Shown here in pieces: positions 41,211 through 51,665 of a stretch of DNA of 64,000 nt. Made by a program: the position numbers and the translations under genes. The first letter of the stretch is position 1, and each line of letters begins with the position of its first letter. The stretch comes from Molanna angustata (lineage: Eukaryota > Arthropoda > Insecta > Trichoptera > Molannidae): the NCBI GenBank assembly GCA_963576475.1, contig OY754984.1:17468215-17532214 (forward strand), read 5' to 3'. A model generated the notes under the pieces. It was not told the origin of the DNA and searched no databases. It saw only the letters and a program-made list of their open reading frames with translations.

Positions 41211-42015
41211 GGCGCTGTTTCACCAAAATCTGAATAAGTCCCGAATAACTATTCGGCAAATAGTGCTATTCGTCGGTTAAAATGTTTTGTATAAATTTTG
41301 CGTTTCACCAGCATCGATGGATAAGTTCCGAATAGTAAATTGACGAATAACGATGGCAACGTCGCATTTTTATAGACAAATACATAGAAATGTACTAGTT
41401 TTCAAATCCTTCTATGGACAAACGCCAAATGCGTTTCATTTTAACTTTTAGTTTTACAGTTAGATCGAAACAGTGTCTCGTGGCTTTTGAATTTAAATAA
41501 TAATAAACAATATTGTCATGTATTTAAATTCTTACTTAATTTTACATTTGAATGTCATTTATTATTTAATAACAAATGCATATAATAAAGTAATGTTTTA
41601 TATATCAAATGATGTATTTACTTCGTTGTATTTGTCGTGATATCGTAAGCTTTGACAAGCGAAATTTTCTTTTAAAATCAACTTCATCGAATTTGACGAA
41701 GTAGTCTTTTCATGGCCTAAATATTTTATTTAAACGTGTAGAAAACATTTCCGCACCAAAATACCGTCTATTGCCTCGAATAAAATCGTATTTAAAAGAA
41801 AATAATAATGAAACACGTGATACCGGCAATGAAATTCAACTGTCAAAGTGACGAATAACTTTACTGGTTACGTAAAGTCCCCTACAAGTTACTTGTAACT
41901 TTATCTGACGAGTAGCGCTATTCGGGAGTGGTGAAATGCAATTTTTACATTACTTGAGACATAACCGCCAAATAGGCATAATCGAGAGATATTCGGGACC
42001 TTGTGATACAGCCCC
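41211..42015. mobile_element. TIR DNA transposon, non-autonomous (805 bp)
   Basis: GGCGCTGTTTCACCAAAATC at the left; CACAAGGTCCCGAATATC..., GGGGCTGTATCACAAGG on reading the right end in reverse. The common core is GGGCTGTnTCACnA...CCCGAATA. Repeated GACGAATA/GAATAACT words fill the subterminal parts. The flank is TA or TTA/TAA, consistent with but not proving PIF/Harbinger. No transposase. Confidence 0.7.
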
Positions 42016-42036
42016 TAAATTAATTAATATAATTAT

Positions 42037-42954
42037 TAGTGACCACCCGAAGTTTCGGTTTCGGTTTCGGCAAGTTTCGGCAATAAAATCTAGTTTCGGC
42101 ATCAGTTTCGGTTTCGGCAGGAAATCTGCCGAACCTTCGGCCGCACCGAAACTCTGCGTTCGTGAATTATCGCGCGTCGTTCGGCTGACTTCAGGTAAGT
42201 TCGTGACTCGAGTGTCACCCGCCATCATCAATCAGTTCATCAGTTGAGTTCGCCGGCCAGTCGTAGAAAAAAAAATGTAGAAAAACTGCTTATTTTAGCG
42301 TACAATATTAGGCTTTTTAATTACGATTACTAAAGTAATCTATTAATTTATTAATGATATTTCGTTTTTTTTATTAGCAGAAATAATAAATATGTTTCCA
42401 CATACTTACTTCAAGTATTGTTTTTTATTTTATTGAACACGTGTTAACTGTCAATAAGCCAAATTTCAGTAAACAATAGATTTTTAACTTTTTTAACTTT
42501 TTTAACAGATTTTTAACTATCTCAATAGAGATGAAGTTGGAATATTTACTGTAGGAGAACCGGGAAATCAAGGCACCTAAAGGGCTTACGACCTGTCATC
42601 GGTTGGTTTACGTGATCAATTTATGCGCTTGAGCAACGTTCACCAATTATGCCTTTTTAATGAGATCCCTATTAATTTAATTTTGAAAGTTCTATATATT
42701 GTAATACTGAAATTCTTTTCGCTTGAAAATAAGGAATTTTTACTACAGCCATCTATGTGTGAAATTATGAACAACATTCTTATTAATTTTTATTTTTTTT
42801 TGTTGTAACGCCATCTATTGAGAGAATTGGTTTTTTGTAAATAAGATTTTTAACTGTTTAAAAATGTTTCGGTTTCGGTTTCGGCCGAAACTGAGAGAGA
42901 CATCGAAGATTCGGGTTCGGTTTCGGTAGAAAATCCTGTTTCGGTCGGACACTA
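42037..42954. mobile_element. hAT-like DNA transposon, non-autonomous (918 bp)
   Basis: Ends TAGTGACCACCCGAAG and, in reverse, TAGTGTCCGACCGAAA; flanked by ATAATTAT (42029-42036) and ATAATTAC (42955-42962), an 8-bp duplication with one mismatch. Subterminal zones are packed with TTTCGG repeats. The interior is occupied by a family-X copy. Confidence 0.72.
42503..42850 (-). repeat. Family-X repeat nested in the hAT-like element
   Basis: CAGATTTTTAACTATCTCAA + TAGAGATGAAGTTGG to CGCCATCTATTGAGAGAATT; includes GGCTTACGACCTGTCATCGG. Confidence 0.7.
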
Positions 42955-42987
42955 ATAATTACTCAAATAACCATCTCCCTATAATTC

Positions 42988-43514
42988 TATGTTAAGTACG
43001 TAGGTATTATTAAGGTGGGTACGAAAACATCCTCATGTGAATATAATAAAGTCAAAAGATTTTACCTACAAATTGTATATGGAGTACCTATTATGTCCCC
43101 ATTGTATGTGTTCTGCCTCCAAGCTCTCGTTATTTTAGATGGGTAGGCTTGGAATCGATTTTTTAATAAAGGTTTACCTAAAATCAAATACCAATTTGGC
43201 GTTCCATAAGCGAATGGTTTCTGAAGGTTAACGAGGAGGTTTGCCTACATACTTTGATTCTGACTAAAAGCAATAGTGTTAGCGAAACCTCTACTAACAA
43301 ACGACGTTCAATATTTACAATCACAACATCGTTTTAGCTTACCATTTGTGATTTCAAGGTTTAATTTTGCTCCGAGCGTAAAATTTTGAATTTGCAATGT
43401 TTATTTGTGAATTTGCCCCACGTAAATATGGTTGGAAATAGACGGTTAATATTGAATTTATTGAAAATATACCGATATACTCAACGGTCTTTTATAATAA
43501 AGAAGAAAACACTA
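42988..43514. other. No feature seen
   Basis: No supported gene; AT-rich. Confidence 0.4.
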
Positions 43515-43675
43515 TTTTTTAACAGATTTTTAATTATCTCAATAGAGACGAAGTTGGAATATTTACTGTAGGAGAACCGGGAAATCAAAAAATCTGTTAA
43601 AAAATACCTTTGACTCCCGACAGGGAAAAAAAATCCAATGTTTGCGCATATGCAATAATAAAAATATTCGAAGCA
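43515..43675 (+). repeat. Family-X foldback remnant
   Basis: TTTTTAACAGATTTTT at 43515 faces AAAAAATCTGTTAAAAAA near 43587, joined by an internal deletion; then TTTGACTCCCGACAGGG to TGCGCATATGCAATAATAAA. Confidence 0.7.
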
Positions 43676-43788
43676 AACACTACATTCGCACTGCGTAATT
43701 TATAAATTACTTGGCCCTAAGATGTACAATATACTACCTAACGCTTGAAAAAAGGTGAATATATGTAGATGTTCGAAAAAAATCAATA

Positions 43789-43826
43789 AAAAGTTAGCTT
43801 ATCACCATCGGAATAAGCTAACTTTT
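43789..43826. repeat. Perfect 14-bp hairpin
   Basis: AAAAGTTAGCTTAT (43789-43802) and ATAAGCTAACTTTT (43813-43826) around the 10-nt loop CACCATCGGA. Confidence 0.8.
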
Positions 43827-43835
43827 AAGGAAGTT

Positions 43836-44530
43836 TTGTCATAGTTATGGTGCTTTACTATTGTTAGATTCCCAAAAAGGTTATTTTTATACAGAGATCT
43901 TGTTCATAACCTTGATGATTCTTATTTAAAAAGATCTGAAGTCCACGAGTGTAAATCTTCGATTGTTCTTTTGCATTGTGGTGCCGAGATTGCTAATCTA
44001 GAGGGCTCCATGAGCGATTTTCGTGATACGCATTTTTTACTTGTCGCTCACTTAGCGTTCTGTGAAGGGGCTGTTTACAGTCCCCATATGCAGAACGGAT
44101 GGCAGTAGGAGTGACCATCGGAATGGAAACTTCGGAACATATCCTGTGGGATTGTTGCCACCCAATGGTGTAACCTCTTATAGATCGGAGCTCCTCGTTG
44201 CTGTCCGTGGGCCTCTTCAAGGTCCCATTGGTAATGCAGAAGGTCTGTCATAGTTATGGTGTCATACTATTGGTTGATTTCCAGAAAATATATTTTTTAA
44301 AGAGATCTTACTAACACCTTTAATGTCGAAAACAGTCCACGAGTGCGAATCTTCTATGTATTCACATTCGACGATTGTTCTTTTTGCGCTATGGTACCGA
44401 GATTAATAATCTATAGGGCTCCATGAACTACTTTTCGTGATATGCATTTTTTGTCGATCATTTAGCATACAGTGAAGGGGCCGGCTACATTCATGCAGAG
44501 CGGGTGGTGGTGGATGTAACGAAACCATCG
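43836..44530 (-). repeat. Diverged tandem duplication, ~410-bp period
   Basis: GTCATAGTTATGGTG..., CAGAGATCTT, GTCCACGAGTG.AAATCTTC, GAGGGCTCCATGA, GTGATACGCATTTTTT and GTGAAGGGG occur in the same order in 43836-44115 and 44248-44510. Function unknown; a family-W relative is near 7285. Confidence 0.75.
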
Positions 44531-44668
44531 GAATATACAAATCTAACGATAAATAATGTTTTTTTTTTCAAATATATTTAGAATCATTATGTATTAAAGT
44601 TTTTAAGGGTCATATATAATATATTGGTACCTAATAGTATTATTTAGGTACTATCGGACGTCCTAAAA

Positions 44669-45251
44669 GTGCATTTACCTTTCCGTGTTGATTAGGAGGC
44701 AGGTACCTACTGCCTCGAATTAGGCACTAGTTTGTAGCGCTAATGCACTTAAAAAATCGTGTTGAATTCAAGGAAATTAATTATTGAATATGGAATATAT
44801 ATATAGCCATGAGTTCGTTATATGGTAGTAATCAATAATTTTGTTTAAGACTTTAAGTAATATGGAACTGTTAAAGAACATTCTTGATGGTATTTTGGAC
44901 AATTTTAAGGAGACAAGGATAATTACCAATGTAAATTTCGATGCTCTATATCTTGTGAAGGTAATTACGACGCAAAATGTGATTATTTCATTGAAAAATT
45001 TATGAGTATCAATCTCATACAAAAAAATGTGTTTATGAATTTTTATGATACAATGTAGATTTGTGTAGATAAATCTATTAAAACAAAAACAATCGTATAC
45101 AAAAATTGCCTCTAACAGCCTTGTTACGCTCAATCAATACGCATGGTAAAATTTATAAATCTGTGTACGATTGAAAGACGCGTGCCTTGAATTGAACAGT
45201 TTGCGTTATTAAACCGTGTGCATCCTAATCAACACGGAAAGGTAAATACGC
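44669..45251. mobile_element. Mutator-like TIR element, copy 2 (583 bp) with 9-bp target duplication
   Basis: GTCCTAAAA occurs at 44660-44668 and 45252-45260. Ends are long inverted repeats: GTGCATTTACCTTTCCGTGT + TGATTAGGAGGCA at the left, and GCGTATTTACCTTTCCGTGT + TGATTAGGA on reading the right end in reverse. The interior shares with copy 1 (58305-59792) a plus-strand stretch, 44912-45048, translating to a Cys-rich peptide (NYQCKFRCSISCEGNYDAKC) continuing DYFIEKF. Long TIRs plus an exact 9-bp duplication point to the Mutator superfamily. No transposase. Confidence 0.82.
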
Positions 45252-45260
45252 GTCCTAAAA

Positions 45261-45874
45261 CAGGTTCGCCTAGTTGGACATCCAATGAGACATTATAAAA
45301 ACAAACAGTGTAGAGTAATGAAAAATGCTAAGGATAAATTAATTTTACCCAGATCAAATAATTGATTTTTTTAAAGAACATCACAGGGATCGCGCAGTCT
45401 CTTACCCTATTCCATAGGATATGCTAGTCCTGTTCATCCCCGAAGTGGCTGTTCCTGGAACTTGTGAACAACGAAGAACATCGGACAAGGATTACTATCA
45501 CGCATGTTCCATACCTCTAAGAGTCCTACGCCAGCTAATGACATTAAGATGGTACTTAGTTGTATCTCAACGTAAATTAATAAAGTTGAAATATAGTTTG
45601 TTTCTGAGCATCTTTAATGTAATTGAATAAATTAGCCATCAATCTACATACCTCATTTATAATTTCTGAGCAACGTGTTGTGTTCGTTTTGTGTAGTTAA
45701 AGTTGTGACACTTTGTTGTTACTACGTACAAAATTAAAAATGTATTAGATGATTCCGCATTGAATATACAGTAGCGATGATACATATTTCACTTCAGTTA
45801 TCACCAGCAATCATGACAACTTTAAATTGCCAAGCTGAAAATTGAATCTTCATTCTGCTTTCTTTCGTGGTCTT
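45261..45874. other. No confident gene
   Basis: A 69-aa ORF at 45421-45630 (VPGTCEQRRTSDKDYYHACS...) has no recognised relatives. Confidence 0.3.
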
Positions 45875-46675
45875 GAAGTAAAGTCTGATTTTTTTAAAAG
45901 TGCCAAAGCTCATAGGGTGACCATGGTGTAAAAGAAAAAAAATATTATGGGATTTTTTTTATCATTTCATGATATAAAACGGTTGTAACTTGCACATGCA
46001 TGTATAATCTTCAAAACCTTCAAATCTACTCATACCTATACTTACCCCCAGTACTATGCGGCTTTAATGGGTCTACATTATTAGGTATTTTCTGCAAATG
46101 TTAATGGGCATCTCCTGGGAAAGTAATATTTAAACAAAATATTTATTTGATACTTTTTATTGGGAATATAAAAATAATACATTATGAACTAATTAATCGT
46201 TATAATAATAAACAGTTATATATTATTTTACAAAATAATACATTATATTATACAAAATATTTACATAATAGTTTATTGAGGCAAACACACATACATAAAT
46301 AATATAACTATCTAACTAATACAAATAAATAATGGACACTTATTCTATACTAAGACGGTGATAATACATGTTTATAATAATAATTATATATCGATATTAA
46401 ACTAAAAATAAAATACATAAGTTAGAAATTAAAAAATCATCAATGAAAACAATTCCTTATTAAGAACACATGGTCACCATAAAAAATCAAACGTGCGCAC
46501 ACTTCGAGAGATAGATACGTACTGTCAGGTTTGTTGATGTTTGTTGTTAAGGACACCAAATGGTGTAAACCAATCAGCAACCACGATTTTACTAATACAT
46601 TTACATGCGTAAATACTATGCATTTTTTTTGTTTATGTATAGAATTGGCACTTTAAAAAAATCAGACTTTACTTC
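45875..46675. mobile_element. TIR element (801 bp), unclassified
   Basis: GAAGTAAAGTCTGATTTTTT + TAAAAGTGCCAA at the left equals the reverse complement of the right end (TTGGCACTTT...CAGACTTTACTTC) over ~31 bp. A second inverted pair is GGGTGACCATGGTG / CACATGGTCACCAT. Target duplication not clear. AT-rich interior, no ORF. Confidence 0.72.
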
Positions 46676-47329
46676 TCAGTAAAAGTACTTCTCAGTTATT
46701 TTAAGTTAAATTATTGTCATTCAGAGAGACTCTAAATTCACTCAATCATAATTAGGATAATTTTATAATTATTTAATACACATCTAAATTTTTATAAGAA
46801 GATATTGTGTTAATAGAACAGCGCACAACTATAAGTACTCGTTAATTTTCTAGTAAGTAAATCAGATATTTAAATTAATTTGTATTTGGAGTCAGATAAT
46901 TCATATAATAAATACCTTTAGATTCAACTAACGCTATGGTAATATCTAGATATTTATATTTGCTTTTCAAATATACCTAGTTTAATTAAAATTACACAAA
47001 ATAAGTTTTCTAAGTGTTAATTTGATAATATTAAAAAAGTGCAAATCATTTAAATTTATTCAAAAATAATTATCTATTTTTAATTTTCAAACTAAACGTT
47101 AAATTACTATTCTTAATGGCAGTTTCAGTCTTCTTGCTAAGAAACCTACATTGAATTCAAAAAAATTTCATACTTTCATATTTTCATTATGGCATTATAT
47201 ATTGTACATTACATTTTTTTTATAAAATAATGAATATGTTCTTGTAGTAACAAGTAGGTACATATTATACATCCTCATACGTTCCCTAAATTAATCATAA
47301 ACTCTTGTGCCATAGATAAACGAAATCGG
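46676..47329. other. No feature seen
   Basis: AT-rich, no supported gene. Confidence 0.4.
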
Positions 47330-47400
47330 TCGTGGTAGGATTCGAACTCGCAACCACTGGATTAGAAACCCAGTAAACTAACCGCTCTGCTAACACCCAT
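47330..47400 (-). tRNA. tRNA-like SINE head
   Basis: On the minus strand: TGTTAGCAGAGCGGTTAG (A box), an anticodon stem CTGGG/TCCAG with loop TTTCTAA (would give anticodon TCT), and TTGCGAGTTCGAATCCTACC (B box). Acceptor stem imperfect, and the GACCGATTT extension is shared with 13095-13190, so a SINE head is likelier than a gene. Confidence 0.5.
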
Positions 47401-47405
47401 CTGAA

Positions 47406-48654
47406 AATACATACTTGCCTCTAAGTGACTATGGCCGTACCCATACGCCAGGAAATGTCATTACAAATCGAAGTATGGCCGTACCGGTACGGCTAGAGAA
47501 ATGAATTGAAGATTTTTTTACTAAAGTACGAATATTTTTGACACCAAAACCAATACTTGAAGACATTAGATATAATCATCATAATCATCATCATCAATTC
47601 CTCGCCATCTCCGTCTATCCTGACATGCTCCCCTGCAGTCCCTTACACCAACAGCCTCCACATCCCGCTGCACGCACATAATCATACGATTTTTAATATA
47701 AACATTGTAAAATGGTAAGTTTTTTTAACCCGATTATTGTGTAAGGAGTCGTCGAACGAAATACTTTTTATTTTAAATTTTCATATTTAAAATAACTCAC
47801 TCCGTTTAGATATGTACATCATACCAAAACTCACTATCATACAGGCTAGATAAATTGTGTGAGCGTTTCACTGCTTAGTCAAAACTTCGTGTAGTGAAAA
47901 GTATAGCATCGGCCACAACCCACTTGTTTTTAAATATTGCCAGAATCGTTTCCTTTATTCCATTTCCATAAAAATCTTCGTCTTATATGTATAATATTTA
48001 CCATATTGTAAGAATCGGTCTTGTATGGTCACGAGCCCGTCTCAGATTCGAGACATCACGACGAAATGAAAAATGAAGGAGAATTTTTTCGCGTTGAGTG
48101 GCCTTTTACAAAAGGAGAAGAAAAAAAAAACGATCGAATATTTTTTCGCCAAATCGGTGCACATAATTCTTCTGTCAAATAAACGAATTTCTCTATTTAT
48201 TCCCGAGGGAGAATTTATGTTTTTCTTCACTTCAAAAATAAAAAAATGCCATTGTATCAAATAAAATTGTCCAGATCTCCAGAAAAAAATTGGAAATATT
48301 GCCTCGCTTAAGACGGAGCGAACCCATATTATAATCTTTAATAATTTTGAAGAGGGAATGAATCACTTAAATATTAAGTTCTGAACAAATGAATATTTCA
48401 TCGAATATTTAAAGGATTGAAGTACCCTACTCAGATAAATTCAGTATTAATATTTGTTTTGTAATTATTATGAAATCTGTATTTATTTTGATCTCTGTGT
48501 GCCATATTTACAACAAAAAACTAAATAAAAAAGTGTGAGTGTTATGTATTTCAATTCACGGCTTAGTAACATTTTACACATACAAATAAAACAGTATTTA
48601 AACACAAAAATAGAAAAAATAATTATATTTTATTTTATTTCAATGTAAATATTT
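47406..48654. other. No gene seen
   Basis: GGCCACAACCCACTTGTTTT near 47911 is another family-Y end. 47575-47690 (CTCGCCATCTCCGTCTATCC, CTGCAGTCCCTTACACCAAC) looks like a decayed dispersed repeat. Nothing else recognised. Confidence 0.4.
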
Positions 48655-49163
48655 CAGTATCTCAAGGATAAATTCACTTATCTTTTAAGCCACGGGCGTC
48701 CACTTCGATCTGCTGAACGTGCTTTACTACCTATCCCTATTCATAGTTCTGATTTTTTAAGCTCTTCATTTGAAGTACATTCGGCTAGGCTATGGAATAG
48801 CCTAAGTCCTGATATTACGTCGTCTATCTCATTAAACATCTTCAAGAAAAGGCTAAAGCAAAAATATTTATCTGACAACACCTGATTACATCTTCCTCTC
48901 CTCTTCCTTTCCTTATCCTTTAGTTTTCCTATCATTGCAATGAATTGTTCTTTTATGCTATCTTATTTGTTTTTTTTTACTTTTATTCTGCTGTATTTAT
49001 TTATTTTGTAATGAGATTATGTAACTGATTGCCATAGTACACATTGTTTTGTATACTTAACATTAACTCTGGTTGGTTGGAAGAAATTGCCATTAGGCAA
49101 TAAGCCCGCCAGTGTACAAATTGTATGTACAAGAAGATTCAAATAAATAAATAAACAAAATAG
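48655..49163 (+). pseudogene. LINE C-terminus plus 3' UTR (HGxPLRS family)
   Basis: The frame 48660-48884 reads LKDKFTYLLSHGRPLRSAER, ALLPIPIHSSDFLSSSFEVH, SARLWNSLSPDITSSISLNI, FKKRLKQKYLSDNT-stop: intact from the truncation point to the stop codon. The 3' UTR has GGTTGGTTGGAAGAAATTGC and AATAAGCCCGCCAGTG and ends with an (AAATA)n tail. It has no premature stop, so this is one of the better preserved LINE tails here. 5' truncated, as usual for target-primed insertions. Confidence 0.85.
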
Positions 49164-50454
49164 TCATAACATAGTACAATTAATTACATATACAATAAAA
49201 TTCAAGGACCAAAACTGTTTACAGCTTATTACTTAATAGTGAAGTGCACTTAAAAAATTATAAACAAACACTCTCATATATATGTATACATTCTTAAATG
49301 TAAAAAAGTAAAAGAACACAAAGTTGTCATTGCTTGGTGGCACTTCGAGGAAAAAAGGAAAAGTAGGAGATAATGGGAGAGTAAAAAATGCACACAATTC
49401 GTAAAGAATAATTAAAAATAACATGTAAAAAGTAATGTAAAAATGTTCATTATAAATTAAAAATAAAGAAATAAGAACCCCAAATAAAAAATATATAAAA
49501 AGAAGTTCCATACAAATATGTATGAATGTATATCTTATGTACTTATGTCTGAAAAAAAAAGTTCATTCAAAAAACCGAAAAAAATTAAATTTAAAACCCC
49601 TAGTAAAAGTATCAATTTGCATCAAAAAATATTGATGCAAAGTTATTATAGTTTGCCATTGACAAAAAAATATGTGTGTAATACAAAGTATTCAAAATAT
49701 ATTAATTGTGTTCTTTCAAGTATAAATAAATATGTACAAAGAGTCTTGACTTGAACAAGATAAATACATATTTTCCTAAACCAAATGAGTAATTTACGAA
49801 AATTAGTAAAAAATAGGAGTTGGATTCAATACGTGAATCCAAAATCGACTATTGAACCTTTAAACTGGAGCTCTAGTCCTCCTGTCTAGAAGGCCAGTTA
49901 GGAAGAAATGAAAAAAACTTATAAATTTGTGGGACGAGTATAAAAGAATGATACCAATAAGTATTAGTATTTTCGTTGAAATAAAATGACTGTCAAAAGC
50001 ATCAACTGAAGCTTTGAATATATCATTATTATTGTATTACAATAAAATTGAGAAAATCACGAGTGCCTCAGAAATAATATAAAATGCGAAGGAGAATCGA
50101 CAGGCGAAGATGAAGAATGAATAATATAAACGACAAAGTTAAGGAAGATGAAATAATTGAAAAATAAAGTGAAATGTTTGAATAAAATATTATTTGAGGG
50201 AATAAAAATCTGCACAGAAAGACTTCAATGTGGCTTTTATACATCATTTGAATACGAGTCAGTACCTACGTATTGATTCTGGCATCCATTTTGAATTGTA
50301 CATTTATACAAAACCACAGATGTGTCTGTCACATACATACTTTTAGTCGCAAGACATCGAATATTATATTGGTATCTAACAGGGAAGCGTGTTTGACGGA
50401 ATTAATGGCCTGAAAAGGACCACGAAAGAATTGTTATGACATGAAACAGAATGA
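49164..50454. other. No gene seen
   Basis: AT-rich. ORFs at 49233-49511 and 49518-49754 are low-complexity (Phe/Tyr or Lys/Asn rich). Confidence 0.4.
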
Positions 50455-50636
50455 TTCAACATCATAATCGTTGGCGCTACAGTCTGCTGCGAACACTGGT
50501 CTCCTCAAGAAATGTTCTCTATCCCTCATTATTGTCAGTCAGTCTTTTCCAATTGGTGAACTCCATTCTTCTGGCATCATAAAGCACATCGTCTAACCAT
50601 CTTAACCTGGGTCTTCCTGTAATTCATCTATCTTCA
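50455..50636 (-). pseudogene. LINE C-terminal tail fragment
   Basis: Minus-strand translation GRPRLRWLDDVLYDARRMEF, TNWKRLTDNNEG, then after a stop FLEETSVRSRL. This is the 'GRPRLRWxDDVxxD' tail of RTE/CR1-type LINEs. It is cut at its upstream side by the palindromic MITE at 50637. Confidence 0.65.
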
Positions 50637-50811
50637 GGGGGCAAGTCTGGTTCGACCGGCGAAATCAAAACCCCAGTGATTACCCATATCATGGATATGG
50701 AGTTCTACGACAGCTAAAGATATTGTAGAACTCCATATTATAATAATTATATCGATGATATGGGGAATCACGAGGGTTTTGATTTTACCAATCGAACCAG
50801 ACTTGCCCCCC
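50637..50811. mobile_element. Palindromic MITE, copy 2
   Basis: GGGGGCAAGTCTGGTTCGAC + CGGCGAAATCAAAACCC at the left and its reverse complement (GGGTTTTGATTTT...AATCGAACCAGACTTGCCCC) at the right; central arms GGAGTTCTAC/GTAGAACTCC. Near-complete foldback. Confidence 0.82.
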
Positions 50812-51044
50812 AGGACAGATGTCTGTTATTTTTTTTTGGAGAGCTGTCATAATCAACTGGAATACATGTCTAAACCACTGTTGTTTTATAAACACCTTAT
50901 CTTTTTATTTTTTTTTGGCTATTCACCCGTTAAAAGTATTCTCAGCCATACAAGTTAACATATCAAATTGTCTAAATAGAGAGAAACCTAAATTATTTTT
51001 GTATATTTATTTTACTTCAATCAATTTCAATTTTATGTACATAG
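50812..51044. other. No feature seen
   Basis: AT-rich. Confidence 0.3.
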
Positions 51045-51310
51045 TTAGATTTTGATGTCATTAATTTTGATGAATTTTTTGATCAAAATGTTCACCTGCC
51101 TGGAATTGTCGCTTAACAATGTCCTCACATTTGTTGGCATAAGAACCCCAATCTCTGCGAGGTCGGTAAAAAAGGACGGATACCTATCGTTTATGAGAAA
51201 CAAATGATCCAGTGTATCATCACTAATCACACACTCGCAAAGACTTATCTCTCCATATCCTTTAGAGTGAATGGAATGATCACTACATATCAAATGAAGT
51301 CAAAGTTGCC
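51045..51310 (-). pseudogene. Probable LINE C-terminal domain fragment
   Basis: The minus-strand frame reads HSIHSKGYGEISLCECVISD, DTLDHLFLINDRYPSFFTDL, then TLLSDNSRQVNILIKKFIK. The arrangement C-x-C...DTxDHLF...(N/C)xRY matches the zinc-binding segment after the RT/RNase H region of R1/I-type LINEs. Partial and isolated. Confidence 0.5.
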
Positions 51311-51334
51311 ATTCACAATACAATTATAGTGCTT

Positions 51335-51475
51335 CTTCTATCGTGTCGGCAGCGTCTTAAACTCCCTTCCCAGACCAGTAAGTCAGTGCTAACCTTGAAT
51401 TTTGCAAGTGAAACTTGGACATCGCAGAATTTGCATGAAAGCAGAATAAATTAATACAGATACTTATACCTAAGA
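51335..51475 (+). pseudogene. RTE LINE fragment, decayed
   Basis: CCTTGAATTTTGCAAGTGAA, ACTTGGACATCGCAGAAT and GCATGAAAGCAGAATAAATT parallel the 'LTYxSETWTWQKxHESRIN' region of 55600-56130. Confidence 0.55.
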
Positions 51476-51665
51476 CAAAGTCCACTTTTGGTCAAAGACA
51501 TTTTCAATTCCTTAGAGCCAAAGCATTAAATTCGATTCCAACGGAAATAAATGAATTATAATACACACAGAACATTAATTAATCAATTTCTTTACAAAAA
51601 CTTCAAACACATAATATTATATAAAACCATAAACTGCTTCAGTACAGGTTCTTAACCTAGTGAAG
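51476..51665. other. Possible LINE 3' tail
   Basis: A frame reading FRAKALNSIPTEINEL suggests a LINE C-terminus; TACAGGTTCTTAACCTAGTG + AAGCAGG resembles 62600-62625. Weak. Confidence 0.3.

Larger units (their letters stand above)
40853..42982 (+). repeat. Solo-LTR-like repeat (family Z), split copy with 5-bp flanking repeat
   Basis: TGTGGTGGACCATCAC at 40853 to ACACGCATCCTTATTATAAA at 41200, then 42963-42982 AACCATCTCCCTAT, colinear with 11952-12352. AATTC occurs at 40848-40852 and 42983-42987, a 5-bp target duplication. Two DNA-transposon insertions lie inside. Confidence 0.7.
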
